26,230 nucleotides of DNA from an uncultured Christensenellaceae bacterium (GTDB lineage Bacteria; Bacillota; Clostridia; Christensenellales; Christensenellaceae): positions 1 to 26,230 of the forward strand of contig CAKROK010000027.1 of the NCBI GenBank assembly GCA_934373295.1, given 5' to 3'. Both the position numbers and the translations under genes were made by a program. Each line of letters starts with the position of its first letter. Within the stretch, counting starts at the first letter, position 1. Below the pieces are notes generated by a model. That model made no database searches. It was not told where the DNA came from and saw only the letters and a list, made by a program, of their open reading frames with translations. This document shows positions 1 to 6,784 of the stretch, piece after piece.

Positions 1-560
1 AAAACCTGCGCCGCGCCTCGTCGGTAAGCTCGCTTTTTTTCGTAGGGCAAGACGAATGAGTTACGTATGATCCATCTCTTTTGGCGGTTTGTCGCGCCAA
101 AAGAGATACCTTATTAAAAACTCGTTATTCAGTTGATTTTTGTTGAAAAATCGTTGTTTTCTGCTGTCGCTACATTTTATTTCAACTGCCGCAACACTAC
201 CAAAAAGAAATCGACGCACATTTTTCGCATAACAATCGCATTTTGCTGTTGATTTATTTGGAAAAGTATTGTATTTAGTAATTGGTATAAGTTTTCTTGT
301 ACTGGCGTTGCGGGACTCCGAAAAAGGTGGTAGGGACGGTGAGCCGTCGGGAGGGCGTTTACAACCGAGCAGGCGAACCAAGCGTGCCTTTTTGGGATGT
401 AAGGAGCAGCAGCGTTATTAGTCGTTGCAGTCGCGTTTACGCGGCTGCATGACTATGACGCTTGCTGCGACGCCGTAGGGCAGGGCGAAAGACTTGAGTA
501 TAAATCATCGCGTCCGAAAGGCTTGCCGGACGCGATACCTATTTTTATTTTGATATCAAC
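1..560. repeat. Gene-free palindrome-rich stretch
   Basis: I see no convincing gene here. The stretch holds at least three perfect or near-perfect hairpins: 74-86/95-107 (13 bp), 426-435/440-449 (10 bp with one G-T pair) and 507-516/527-536 (10 bp). The string cgtagggca occurs at 41-49 and again at 474-482. The first 16 bases are identical to 4937-4952, the right end of the cloverleaf element described there, so the window seems to open inside a second copy. A 106-codon minus-strand frame at 61-381 runs through the 74-107 palindrome and has low-complexity, basic composition with no recognisable domain, so I treat it as non-coding. These look like dispersed intergenic repeats. Confidence 0.6.
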
Positions 561-612
561 TGCATATGTCACCTCTCAATAAAATATGGTTCGCTATAAT
601 TTCGCTCAATGC

Positions 613-641
613 AAAAAGACCCGCCGATCGGCAGGTCTTTT
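613..641 (-). terminator. Intrinsic terminator of the hydrogenase operon
   Basis: Arms 614-621 and 634-641 (8 bp) plus an inner 3-bp stem around a gatc loop form a hairpin just beyond the hydA stop. Read on the minus strand it ends in a run of T. Confidence 0.8.
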
Positions 642-652
642 CTATCGTTAAA

Positions 653-2362
653 TTATATCTCCCACGCGTCGTGGTCGGTGTGCAGGAGCTTGTGCGCCTT
701 GTGGGAAAGGGGCTTTTCCATGAAGTTGTCATAGAGCTCCTTGACTGCGGGGTTCTCGTGAGAGAAGCGCAGTGAGTTGTTCTTATCGAGGGCGTAGAGG
801 TTATCGCCGCGCTCGGGAGCGAGGGAGTAGCCGTCCGTTATGGGCTGTCCGCCGCCGCCAACGCAGCCGCCCGGACATGCCATTATCTCGATGAAATCAT
901 AGCTGACCTCACCCGCCTTTAACGCAGTGATGAGCTTTCTCGCGTTTCCGAGACCGGACGCGACGGCCGTTCTCACCTTGAGGTCGCCTATGGTGAAGGT
1001 GGATTCCTTCCAGCCGTCCATTCCGCGGACCTCTGCGAATGCGTCCGCGTCGGGGTTCTTACCCGTTATGAGATAGTGCGCGCTCCTTAAAGCCGCCTCC
1101 ATAACGCCGCCCGTCACGCCGAATATCACGCCTGCGCCCGTGTGTATGCCGAGGGGCGTGTCAAAATCGCATTCCTCAAGCGCGTAGGGGTCGATGTGAT
1201 CCGCGCGTATCATGCGCGCAAGCTCGCGCGTCGTGAGGACGAAATCTACGTCCTGACCGCTTCCTGCGTCGTTCATCACGGGGATGTCGCACTCGTGCTT
1301 TTTCGCTGTGCAGGGCATTATCGATATGGAGCATATCTTATCGGGGGATACGCCTAAAAGCTCAGCGTAATAGCTCTTTGCGACCGCGCCGAACATCTGC
1401 TGGGGCGATTTCGCTGTGGAGAGGTTCTTGGTGAGCTCGGGATACTGGCTTTTTACGAACCTGACCCAGCCGGGGCAGCAGGACGTAAACAGGGGCAGCT
1501 TTCCGCCGTTCAATACTCTGTCTATAAACTCCGAGCCTTCCTCCATTATGGTGAGATCGGCGGAGAAGTTTGTATCGAATACGTAGTCAAAGCCCAGCTT
1601 CTTTATAGCCGCGGCCATTCTCTTTTCCGTCGCCATGTCCTCGGGGAGGTCTAAAGACTCCGCCCATGCGGATCTTACAGCGGGGGCGACCTGGACGACG
1701 GTTATCTTTTCGGGGTCGGATAGCGCGTCATATGCCTTCATGACGTCGTCACGCTCACGCAGCGCGCCCACAGGGCAGTGCGTTATGCACTGGCCGCACA
1801 GCGCGCAGTTGTGCTTCATGTAGTTTTCGTCCGTGCCGACGGATATCCTCTTTCCCGCGCCTACTACGTCCCATACTCCGAGGGTCTGAATGTTGTCGCA
1901 GACCTGTATGCATCTCATGCACTTTATGCACTTTTTGGAGTCTCTTATGAGCGGGTAGCTCATGTCCCAGGGCTTGTCCTCCGCGACGTTCGCAAAGGGA
2001 AGGTCGATTATGCCGAGGTCGTTCGCAAGCTCCTGTAATGAGCAGTTTCCGCTTCTCGGGCATCTTGCGCACTGGCAGTCGTGCTCAGAGAGCACCAGCT
2101 CGACGTTTATGCGGCGCGCATCGCGTACCTTGGGGCTGTTCGTGAATATCTCCATGCCCTCGCGCACCTTGCTCTGACATGCCGCGCAGAGCTTGTTTTC
2201 GCCCTTGACCTCGACGACGCATACGCGGCAGGCGCCTATCTCGTTAAGACCCTTGTAATAGCAAAGCGTGGGTATGGTTATGCCGACGGAGGCCGCCGCC
2301 TGAAGGATGGTCGTGCCCTCCGCAACGCTGACGTTTTTGCCGTCTATTATGAGATTTACCAT
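653..2362 (-). CDS. hydA: [FeFe]-hydrogenase catalytic subunit, HydA/HndD type
   Basis: Cytoplasmic [FeFe]-hydrogenase of about 569 residues that interconverts protons and H2. Visible in order: an N-terminal 2Fe-2S ferredoxin domain (cysteines near 34, 45, 48, 59/62), a His-Cys3 [4Fe-4S] motif (HDCQCARCPRSGNC), two [4Fe-4S] ferredoxin motifs (CIKCMRCIQVC, CALCGQCITHCP), then the three H-cluster signatures TSCCPGW, MPCTAKKHE and MACPGGCVGGGGQP. All cysteines expected for an active H-cluster are present. The length fits group A hydrogenases of the HydA/HndD type. The frame is open to 2389, but I place the start at the ATG at 2362, which has an AGGAGG site just upstream and overlaps the preceding gene by 7 bases. 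The partner is the flavoprotein encoded upstream. Maturases HydEFG are not in the window. Confidence 0.95.
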   Translation of the reverse strand: MVNLIIDGKNVSVAEGTTILQAAASVGITIPTLCYYKGLNEIGACRVCVVEVKGENKLCAACQSKVREGMEIFTNSPKVRDARRINVELVLSEHDCQCARCPRSGNCSLQELANDLGIIDLPFANVAEDKPWDMSYPLIRDSKKCIKCMRCIQVCDNIQTLGVWDVVGAGKRISVGTDENYMKHNCALCGQCITHCPVGALRERDDVMKAYDALSDPEKITVVQVAPAVRSAWAESLDLPEDMATEKRMAAAIKKLGFDYVFDTNFSADLTIMEEGSEFIDRVLNGGKLPLFTSCCPGWVRFVKSQYPELTKNLSTAKSPQQMFGAVAKSYYAELLGVSPDKICSISIMPCTAKKHECDIPVMNDAGSGQDVDFVLTTRELARMIRADHIDPYALEECDFDTPLGIHTGAGVIFGVTGGVMEAALRSAHYLITGKNPDADAFAEVRGMDGWKESTFTIGDLKVRTAVASGLGNARKLITALKAGEVSYDFIEIMACPGGCVGGGGQPITDGYSLAPERGDNLYALDKNNSLRFSHENPAVKELYDNFMEKPLSHKAHKLLHTDHDAWEI

Positions 2363-4185
2363 TTGTTCGTCCTCCCTCCTCTGAAGCATCCGTAGCCGGA
2401 GCGGTCACAGCGCAGGCACCTGTTGGCCTCCTGCATAGCCTCCTGACAGCTCATGGGCATTTCCATGGGCTCGAAGTCGTCCGCTCTGTCCGCGGGCTCG
2501 CGCTCTATCATGTTCACTCTGCCTGCCGCGGGGGTGGGCGAGAGGTTGGGCTCGGGGAGGTCTATATCGACTGTCAGCTCATGCGCAAAGCCGAGGTAGT
2601 GGTCGATATTCGCCGCCGCGACCTTGCCCGCGTCGATCGCCTTTATGACGGTAGCAGGACCGGAGACGCAGTCGCCGCCCGCGAAAACGCCGGGGAAGTC
2701 CTTAAAGGAGCCGTCGTCCTCCGCCATGAGGCAGCCCCACTTTGTGAGTATGCTGTTCGCCTCAAAGTGCTCGGTCTCGATGTTCTGGCCGATAGCGACG
2801 ACGATTATATCTGCGGGGATCCTGACGGGGTCAACATCTGCCTTTACGGGAGCGGGACGGCCTCTCTTTACGGGGCCGATCATCTGCGGCTGTGCCCAAA
2901 GCGCAGCGGCGTTGCCCTCGCTGTCCGCCTCGATGTGATCGGGCGCGGCGAGCTCCATGACGACGCAGCCCTCGGCTATAGCGCCCTCGACCTCTTCGGG
3001 AAGGGCGGTCATGTCCTCTTTTCTTCTGCGGTATACGCAGGTGACCTTTTTAGCGCCCAGTCTCTTTGCGGAGCGCGTGCAGTCCATGGCGACGTTGCCG
3101 CCGCCGACTATTACGACGTTCTTGCCGGTGAAATCGGGCATAACGCCGTCGCCTATTCCGCGCAGCATCTGGACCGCGCTCATTACGCCGCGCGAGCCTT
3201 CGCCCTCTATGCCCAGTTTTTTATCCGTGTGCGCGCCGATGGCGATATATACTGCATCGTACTTTTCACGCATGTCGTTAAGCGTCATATCCTTTGATAT
3301 GTCGACGTCGGTGAATACCTCAACGCCCGTCGAAAGCACGCAGTCGATATCCCTCTGAAGCTCCTCTCTCGGGAGTCTGTAGGAGGGTATGCCGTAGCGC
3401 AGCATTCCGCCCAGATACTTTCTCTTTTCGTATACGGTGCATTTGTGGCCCATAAGGCTCAGGAAGTATGCCGCGGTAAGTCCCGCGGGGCCGCCGCCGA
3501 TTATGCCGACGGTCTTGCCCGTAGCGGGGAGGTTCTCCGGCGGGGGAACGACGCCCACGTTTGCGGCCGCGTATTTTTTGATGCCCCTGATGTTCATGGG
3601 CGCGTCGATTATAGAGCGGCGGCAGTGCGTCTCACACGGATGCTCGCAGATGTGTCCGCAAACGACGGGGAACGGGTTGTCCTTTCTGATGAGGCGGATG
3701 GCGTCCTCGTTTCTGCCTGCGGCGACTAGACTGATGTAGCCGGGGATATCCACGGATGCGGGACATTTCGCGATACAGGGTATCTTTTTGACCTGTGCCT
3801 CGCATTTTCCGGTGGTCGCGTGGCTGATAAAGTCAGAGCGGAAGCCCGCAAGGCCCTTTAAAACCATGTCCGCCGCCTCAAAGCCTATCGCGCAGTCGGC
3901 TGATGCGGATATCGCCTTGGCCGTGCGCTCCAAAAGCTCGAGCGTCTTTGCGTCTGCCCTTCCGTCGAGAATGTCGTCCATGAGCTTATTAAGCTGACCT
4001 AAACCTATGCGGCAGGGGACGCACTTTCCGCAGGTCTGCGCGTGACAAAAGCTGACCATCGCCGCGGACATCTCCACGGGACATAGACCGGTCGGTCCGC
4101 CGACGAGTCTGCGGTTGATATCCTCGTAGATGCTCTCGAGAACAGACTGCGCGCGCGTTTGTACGTTGAATTTGAGTCTACTCAA
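2356..4185 (-). CDS. NuoF-like [4Fe-4S] segment fused to GltD-type NAD(P)H flavoprotein
   Basis: Protein of 609 residues that probably carries electrons between NAD(P)H and the hydrogenase. Residues 1-110 resemble only the C-terminal [4Fe-4S] part of NuoF/HydB (CGKCVPCRIG at 52-61, fourth Cys at 98). The FMN/NADH-binding part of NuoF is absent. From about residue 135 it is a glutamate-synthase small-subunit-like oxidoreductase: N-terminal cysteine clusters (IPCIAKCP, CGHICEHPCETHC), a first Rossmann motif GIIGGGPAGLTAAY for FAD, a second VVIVGGGNVAMDC for NAD(P), and a C-terminal CLRCD. The CVYRRR stretch after the second Rossmann fold resembles the NADPH-type pocket of GltD. The start is TTG with a good GGAGAAGG site. 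Co-transcribed with hydA (7-base overlap). The exact cofactor, and any bifurcation, are inference. Confidence 0.85.
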   Translation of the reverse strand: MSRLKFNVQTRAQSVLESIYEDINRRLVGGPTGLCPVEMSAAMVSFCHAQTCGKCVPCRIGLGQLNKLMDDILDGRADAKTLELLERTAKAISASADCAIGFEAADMVLKGLAGFRSDFISHATTGKCEAQVKKIPCIAKCPASVDIPGYISLVAAGRNEDAIRLIRKDNPFPVVCGHICEHPCETHCRRSIIDAPMNIRGIKKYAAANVGVVPPPENLPATGKTVGIIGGGPAGLTAAYFLSLMGHKCTVYEKRKYLGGMLRYGIPSYRLPREELQRDIDCVLSTGVEVFTDVDISKDMTLNDMREKYDAVYIAIGAHTDKKLGIEGEGSRGVMSAVQMLRGIGDGVMPDFTGKNVVIVGGGNVAMDCTRSAKRLGAKKVTCVYRRRKEDMTALPEEVEGAIAEGCVVMELAAPDHIEADSEGNAAALWAQPQMIGPVKRGRPAPVKADVDPVRIPADIIVVAIGQNIETEHFEANSILTKWGCLMAEDDGSFKDFPGVFAGGDCVSGPATVIKAIDAGKVAAANIDHYLGFAHELTVDIDLPEPNLSPTPAAGRVNMIEREPADRADDFEPMEMPMSCQEAMQEANRCLRCDRSGYGCFRGGRTNKW

Positions 4186-4264
4186 TTTCCTTCTCCAATT
4201 CCATTGTTATAATTTTTGTAAGGTGCATATCGAATGATTTTAACTATGCACAGTGGTATATAAA

Positions 4265-4293
4265 ATTATATATTAATCGTTAAACTTTGTCAA
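4265..4293 (-). promoter_or_regulatory. Consensus sigma-A promoter of the hydrogenase operon
   Basis: On the minus strand, TTGACA (4288-4293), a 17-base spacer and TATAAT (4265-4270) match the consensus at every position. The leader to the TTG start at 4185 is about 70 bases and contains a 7-bp inverted repeat (gtgcata 4223-4229 / tatgcac 4245-4251). Confidence 0.85.
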
Positions 4294-4297
4294 TCAT

Positions 4298-4311
4298 AAT
4301 TGTATACAATT
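4298..4311. promoter_or_regulatory. 14-bp perfect palindrome upstream of the hydrogenase -35
   Basis: AATTGTATACAATT is a perfect palindrome lying 4 bases upstream of the -35 box. Its position would suit an activator or an upstream operator. Similar TTGTATACAA sites are known for some GntR-type regulators, but none is encoded nearby. Confidence 0.45.
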
Positions 4312-5051
4312 TACAAATGTACTCATAAGAATGGGGAATGAAAGACGAGGGAGAGCATGCCCTCCGGGCACAAGTAATATGTAAAAAGTAATAGTGAAAA
4401 ACGGGGATTAGGGGAGAATGGTTTGTGCGATTGAGTTTAAAAGTGAGGATATACTTGTAAATTGAAGTCAAAGGTTGCTTTGCTTCGCAAAGCTCCGTCT
4501 TAGGATTCAAGTCAATAGTAGGTTTTTAAAATCATTATTCAGATCGAACCCTAAATTTTGTAATTTTTCTCTGAAAACCGTGGTTTTCTTAACTTTCCCA
4601 TAAGGGGGATAGTCGCCCCCTCAATCTTCCCCGCCATTTGATATAGTTGAAATGTCGGCATAACTATGATAAGCCGCTATTAGCTTTTCTTTTGTGCAAC
4701 TTGTGACGGTCTTAAAATTATGTTTCGCGATAATTTTACAGACCGTATGCCTTAGTTTGCGGAAATAGTTTGGGTATTTAATTGGTATGTTTGTGCACTA
4801 AAGCTAAATAATTTCAACTCACACGTACGCGAGCGGCGCAGCTTTCAAACGCGAAACGGCGAGAGCCGTTTCGCGTTTGAAAGTAGCTCGCATACGCGAG
4901 CTTAGTTTTTGTGCGCCATCCCGCGGATGGTGCACAAAAACCTGCGCCGCGCACATTAAGATGGAGCTTTGCGTTAGCAAAGCAACCTAATTATTCAACT
5001 CACATGGAAATTTACACTTTTAAAACCGATCGCGCAAACCGTTCTTCTCAC
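4312..5051. repeat. Gene-free, inverted-repeat-rich intergenic region
   Basis: No supported gene. Hairpins seen: 4358-4370, 4477-4493, 4603-4621, 4706-4746 (acggtct and aaaattat arms, about 15 bp in total), the cloverleaf 4833-4950, and 4966-4983. The hairpins at 4477-4493 and 4966-4983 are reverse-complement relatives within longer arms (4473-4500 and 4959-4987, about 26 of 29 positions matching). An 11-bp direct repeat TTCAACTCACA occurs at 4813-4823 and 4994-5004, on either side of the cloverleaf. Confidence 0.65.
4833..4950. repeat. Cloverleaf-like palindromic element
   Basis: Four stems nest almost without gaps. The closing stem is 4833-4841 with 4942-4950 (9 bp, gcggcgcag / ctgcgccgc). 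Arm 1 is 4842-4860 with 4865-4883 (19 bp perfect, gaga loop). Arm 2 is 4885-4891 with 4896-4902 (7 bp). Arm 3 is 4905-4914 with 4932-4941 plus inner 4916-4921 with 4925-4930. Unpaired junction bases number 0, 1, 2 and 0. The right end (4937-4952) recurs at 1-16, so it is probably a multicopy element. Whether it works as DNA or RNA is unknown. Confidence 0.7.
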
Positions 5052-5087
5052 AAAAAAACCGCCGAAACAACGCATTTCGGTGGTTTT
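5052..5087 (-). terminator. Intrinsic terminator of the small-protein gene
   Basis: Arms 5055-5067 and 5075-5087 (13 bp with one G-T pair). On the minus strand the hairpin runs into a T tract, 8 bases beyond the stop at 5095. Confidence 0.8.
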
Positions 5088-5094
5088 AATGTTC

Positions 5095-5265
5095 TTATTG
5101 CTGCTTAGGCTGCTCGCTCGTCGGAGTGTTCTTGTCCTCTTCCTCTGCCCAGTCGGCCGCCTTGCCCACGCCGGTTTTGACGGTTTTAACGGCGGTTTTG
5201 CCTATATCCTTGCCTAATTTCTTGAAATCTCTTCCAAGCTCCCTGAAGTTGTCCTTTAAGCCCAT
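5095..5265 (-). CDS. Small amphipathic protein, 56 aa, function unknown
   Basis: A short gene with strong start signals: ATG at 5265 preceded by AAGGAGGTGACC, followed by a terminator just past the stop. The product begins MGLKDNFRELGRDFKKLGKD. Hydrophobic residues recur every three to four positions (L3, F7, L10, F14, L17, I21), consistent with a basic amphipathic helix. The C-terminal third is acidic and polar (AEEEDKN, then a Gln/Pro/Ser tail). There is no signal peptide or membrane segment. A promoter overlaps the 3' end of the preceding membrane-protein gene. I recall similar short proteins from Clostridia genomes but know of no function. A peripheral membrane role is only a guess. Confidence 0.75.
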   Translation of the reverse strand: MGLKDNFRELGRDFKKLGKDIGKTAVKTVKTGVGKAADWAEEEDKNTPTSEQPKQQ

Positions 5266-5296
5266 AGCGGGTCACCTCCTTATTCCTTTAACCTAT

Positions 5297-5326
5297 ATTA
5301 TACTCAATTTGATGCGCCCTTGACAA
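5297..5326 (-). promoter_or_regulatory. Candidate promoter of the small-protein gene
   Basis: On the minus strand, TTGTCA (5321-5326), an 18-base spacer and TATAAT (5297-5302) precede the AGGAGG site. It lies partly inside the end of the upstream membrane-protein gene. Confidence 0.6.
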
Positions 5327-5852
5327 GCTTTGGACGCAATTTCTTTATATAGATAATTTTTAAACGGTCGAGCAGTATGTCAAACAATATAAATGTAAAT
5401 ATTGCCAAAACGGCGAGGATGATGAGCATTATATCGCCCATCCCAGCGAAATCCGCCGCGATCTCCTTTACGGGGAACAGCACGAGCAGTATAAAGTACA
5501 TGAGCGAAATCGCCGCGCAAAATATCCCCAGCTTTATGACCCATTTTACGGGGCGCAGACGCAGCTTGTCGATATGCCGCTTTAGCATAGGATAATAACC
5601 CATGAGCAGCACGAACAGCAGCATCAGCTCCTTATCTGCGATGACTATCAGCCCGAGCAGGCTCACCCCGACATACAATATCCACGCGTACCCCTCGCCG
5701 CACTCCTCTGCGACGACCATCATGAGTATTCCGGCGAGGCAGGGCACGGCATATGTCGCCACGGGGATGACGTTTCCCAACAGCATGAGTATGAGCATCA
5801 CGGCGCCCATAACTCCGCAAAACGCGATTTTTTTACTCTTTTTCATGCGCAT
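5304..5852 (-). CDS. Uncharacterised integral membrane protein
   Basis: 182 residues with about five hydrophobic segments: residues 9-28, 33-50, 55-85 (one or two helices), 105-127 and 138-160. The ends are basic (KKSKK at the N terminus, KKLRPKLVK at the C terminus). The segment ending in FVLLMGYYPMLK resembles a widespread Clostridia family of small membrane proteins with an ECF S-component-like pattern, but I cannot assign a substrate. Two in-frame ATGs (5852 and 5846) are possible and the ribosome binding site is weak (GATGAGAG). It begins 9 bases after the TauE/SafE gene, so the two are probably co-transcribed. Confidence 0.75.
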   Translation of the reverse strand: MRMKKSKKIAFCGVMGAVMLILMLLGNVIPVATYAVPCLAGILMMVVAEECGEGYAWILYVGVSLLGLIVIADKELMLLFVLLMGYYPMLKRHIDKLRLRPVKWVIKLGIFCAAISLMYFILLVLFPVKEIAADFAGMGDIMLIILAVLAIFTFILFDILLDRLKIIYIKKLRPKLVKGASN

Positions 5853-5861
5853 CTCTCATCT

Positions 5862-6632
5862 TTAAAATACATAGTTTACTAAAAGTATAACAACGCCCAG
5901 CACGGTAAGAATTATGCCCGTTATGCGGTTTAGCGTCTTTGGCTGAGCCTTGTTGGCTATTTTCGCGGCGATCAATGCGAATATGAGTGTGAACGCCACG
6001 CACAATATCAGACAGAATATGTCCGGCGCGCCGCCTATCACGAAGTGGCTGACGCTGCCCGTGAGCGCGGTAAAGCTCATTATAAATACGCTCGTGCCTA
6101 CGGCGGTTTTTAGCTCATAGCCGAGTACGCTCGTGAGTATGAGCAGCATCATCATGCCGCCGCCCGCGCCCACAAAGCCGCATATAAAGCCGATGAACGT
6201 GCCGCAGAGTATGGACTGGACCACCCGCTTGCCCGCGGAGACGGAGAGCATCTTCTCTTTTGTCGTCATCACGGGCTTTACGATGAATTTTATGCCCAAC
6301 AGCATTGTCATAAATGTCGAAAAACCGCCCATGGTCTGGGAGGGGACCAAACTCGCGATATAGCTGCCCACGAGCGTGAAAACGAGCACCGCAGCCATCA
6401 TTATCAGCCCGTTTTTTATGTCCAGATTCTTGTTTTTTCCGTAAGTATATGCGGAGATTGCGCTTGCCAGCACGTCGCTTGCCAGCGCAATGCCAATCGC
6501 CTCATATGGCTCAAATCCCAAAAAAGTGACTAACATCGGCGTTATCACCGCCGCCGCACTCATCCCCGCAAAGCCCGTCCCCAGGCCCGCCCCCGCGCCC
6601 GCGATCAGGCATACCAAAATTTTCACCAACAC
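5862..6632 (-). CDS. TauE/SafE family sulfite/organo-anion exporter
   Basis: 256-residue membrane protein of the TauE/SafE (YfcA) family, whose members export sulfite, sulfoacetate or related anions. It shows the typical two-fold repeat: N-terminal GAGAGLGTGFAGMSAAAVITPML and central CGFVGAGGGMMMLLILTSVLGYELKTAVGTS, with roughly eight hydrophobic segments in all and a loop containing TMGGFSTF. The length is normal. The start is GTG at 6632 with an AGAGGT site; an ATG two bases upstream is out of frame and stops at once. The substrate cannot be told from sequence, and there is no sulfonate gene next door. Confidence 0.85.
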   Translation of the reverse strand: MLVKILVCLIAGAGAGLGTGFAGMSAAAVITPMLVTFLGFEPYEAIGIALASDVLASAISAYTYGKNKNLDIKNGLIMMAAVLVFTLVGSYIASLVPSQTMGGFSTFMTMLLGIKFIVKPVMTTKEKMLSVSAGKRVVQSILCGTFIGFICGFVGAGGGMMMLLILTSVLGYELKTAVGTSVFIMSFTALTGSVSHFVIGGAPDIFCLILCVAFTLIFALIAAKIANKAQPKTLNRITGIILTVLGVVILLVNYVF

Positions 6633-6724
6633 ATTGTTTACCTCTTAAACTTTTTTGATAGTATAGAACTATTTTGTGAATTCAATGTGATGGGGGATTC
6701 ATCTTTCAAATATTTAGTTCTATT

Positions 6725-6762
6725 AAAAAAGCACTTCCGCGATAAAAGTTGCGGAAGTGTTT
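6725..6762 (-). terminator. Intrinsic terminator of mmsA
   Basis: Arms 6729-6740 and 6751-6762 (12 bp with one G-T pair). On the minus strand it is followed by TTTTTT, downstream of the mmsA stop. Confidence 0.85.
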
Positions 6763-6784
6763 GGAGCATAAGTTTGATGCTTTT

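Noticed and set aside
61..381. 106-codon open frame on the minus strand
   Set aside because: It crosses a 13-bp palindrome and repeat DNA, has no domain or good ribosome site, and looks like translated intergenic repeat.
2363..2389. Upstream start for hydA at 2389
   Set aside because: The extra nine residues overlap the ribosome site of the ATG at 2362, which begins at the usual ferredoxin-domain position.
2581..3297. 238-codon plus-strand frame opposite the GltD-type gene
   Set aside because: It is antisense to a well-supported gene with clear motifs; GC-rich codon bias there leaves long false frames.
4312..5051. CRISPR array or tRNA gene in the repeat-rich gap
   Set aside because: The repeats are palindromes of different sequence without regular spacing, and no tRNA-like T-loop or anticodon arm was found; the cloverleaf stems have the wrong sizes.
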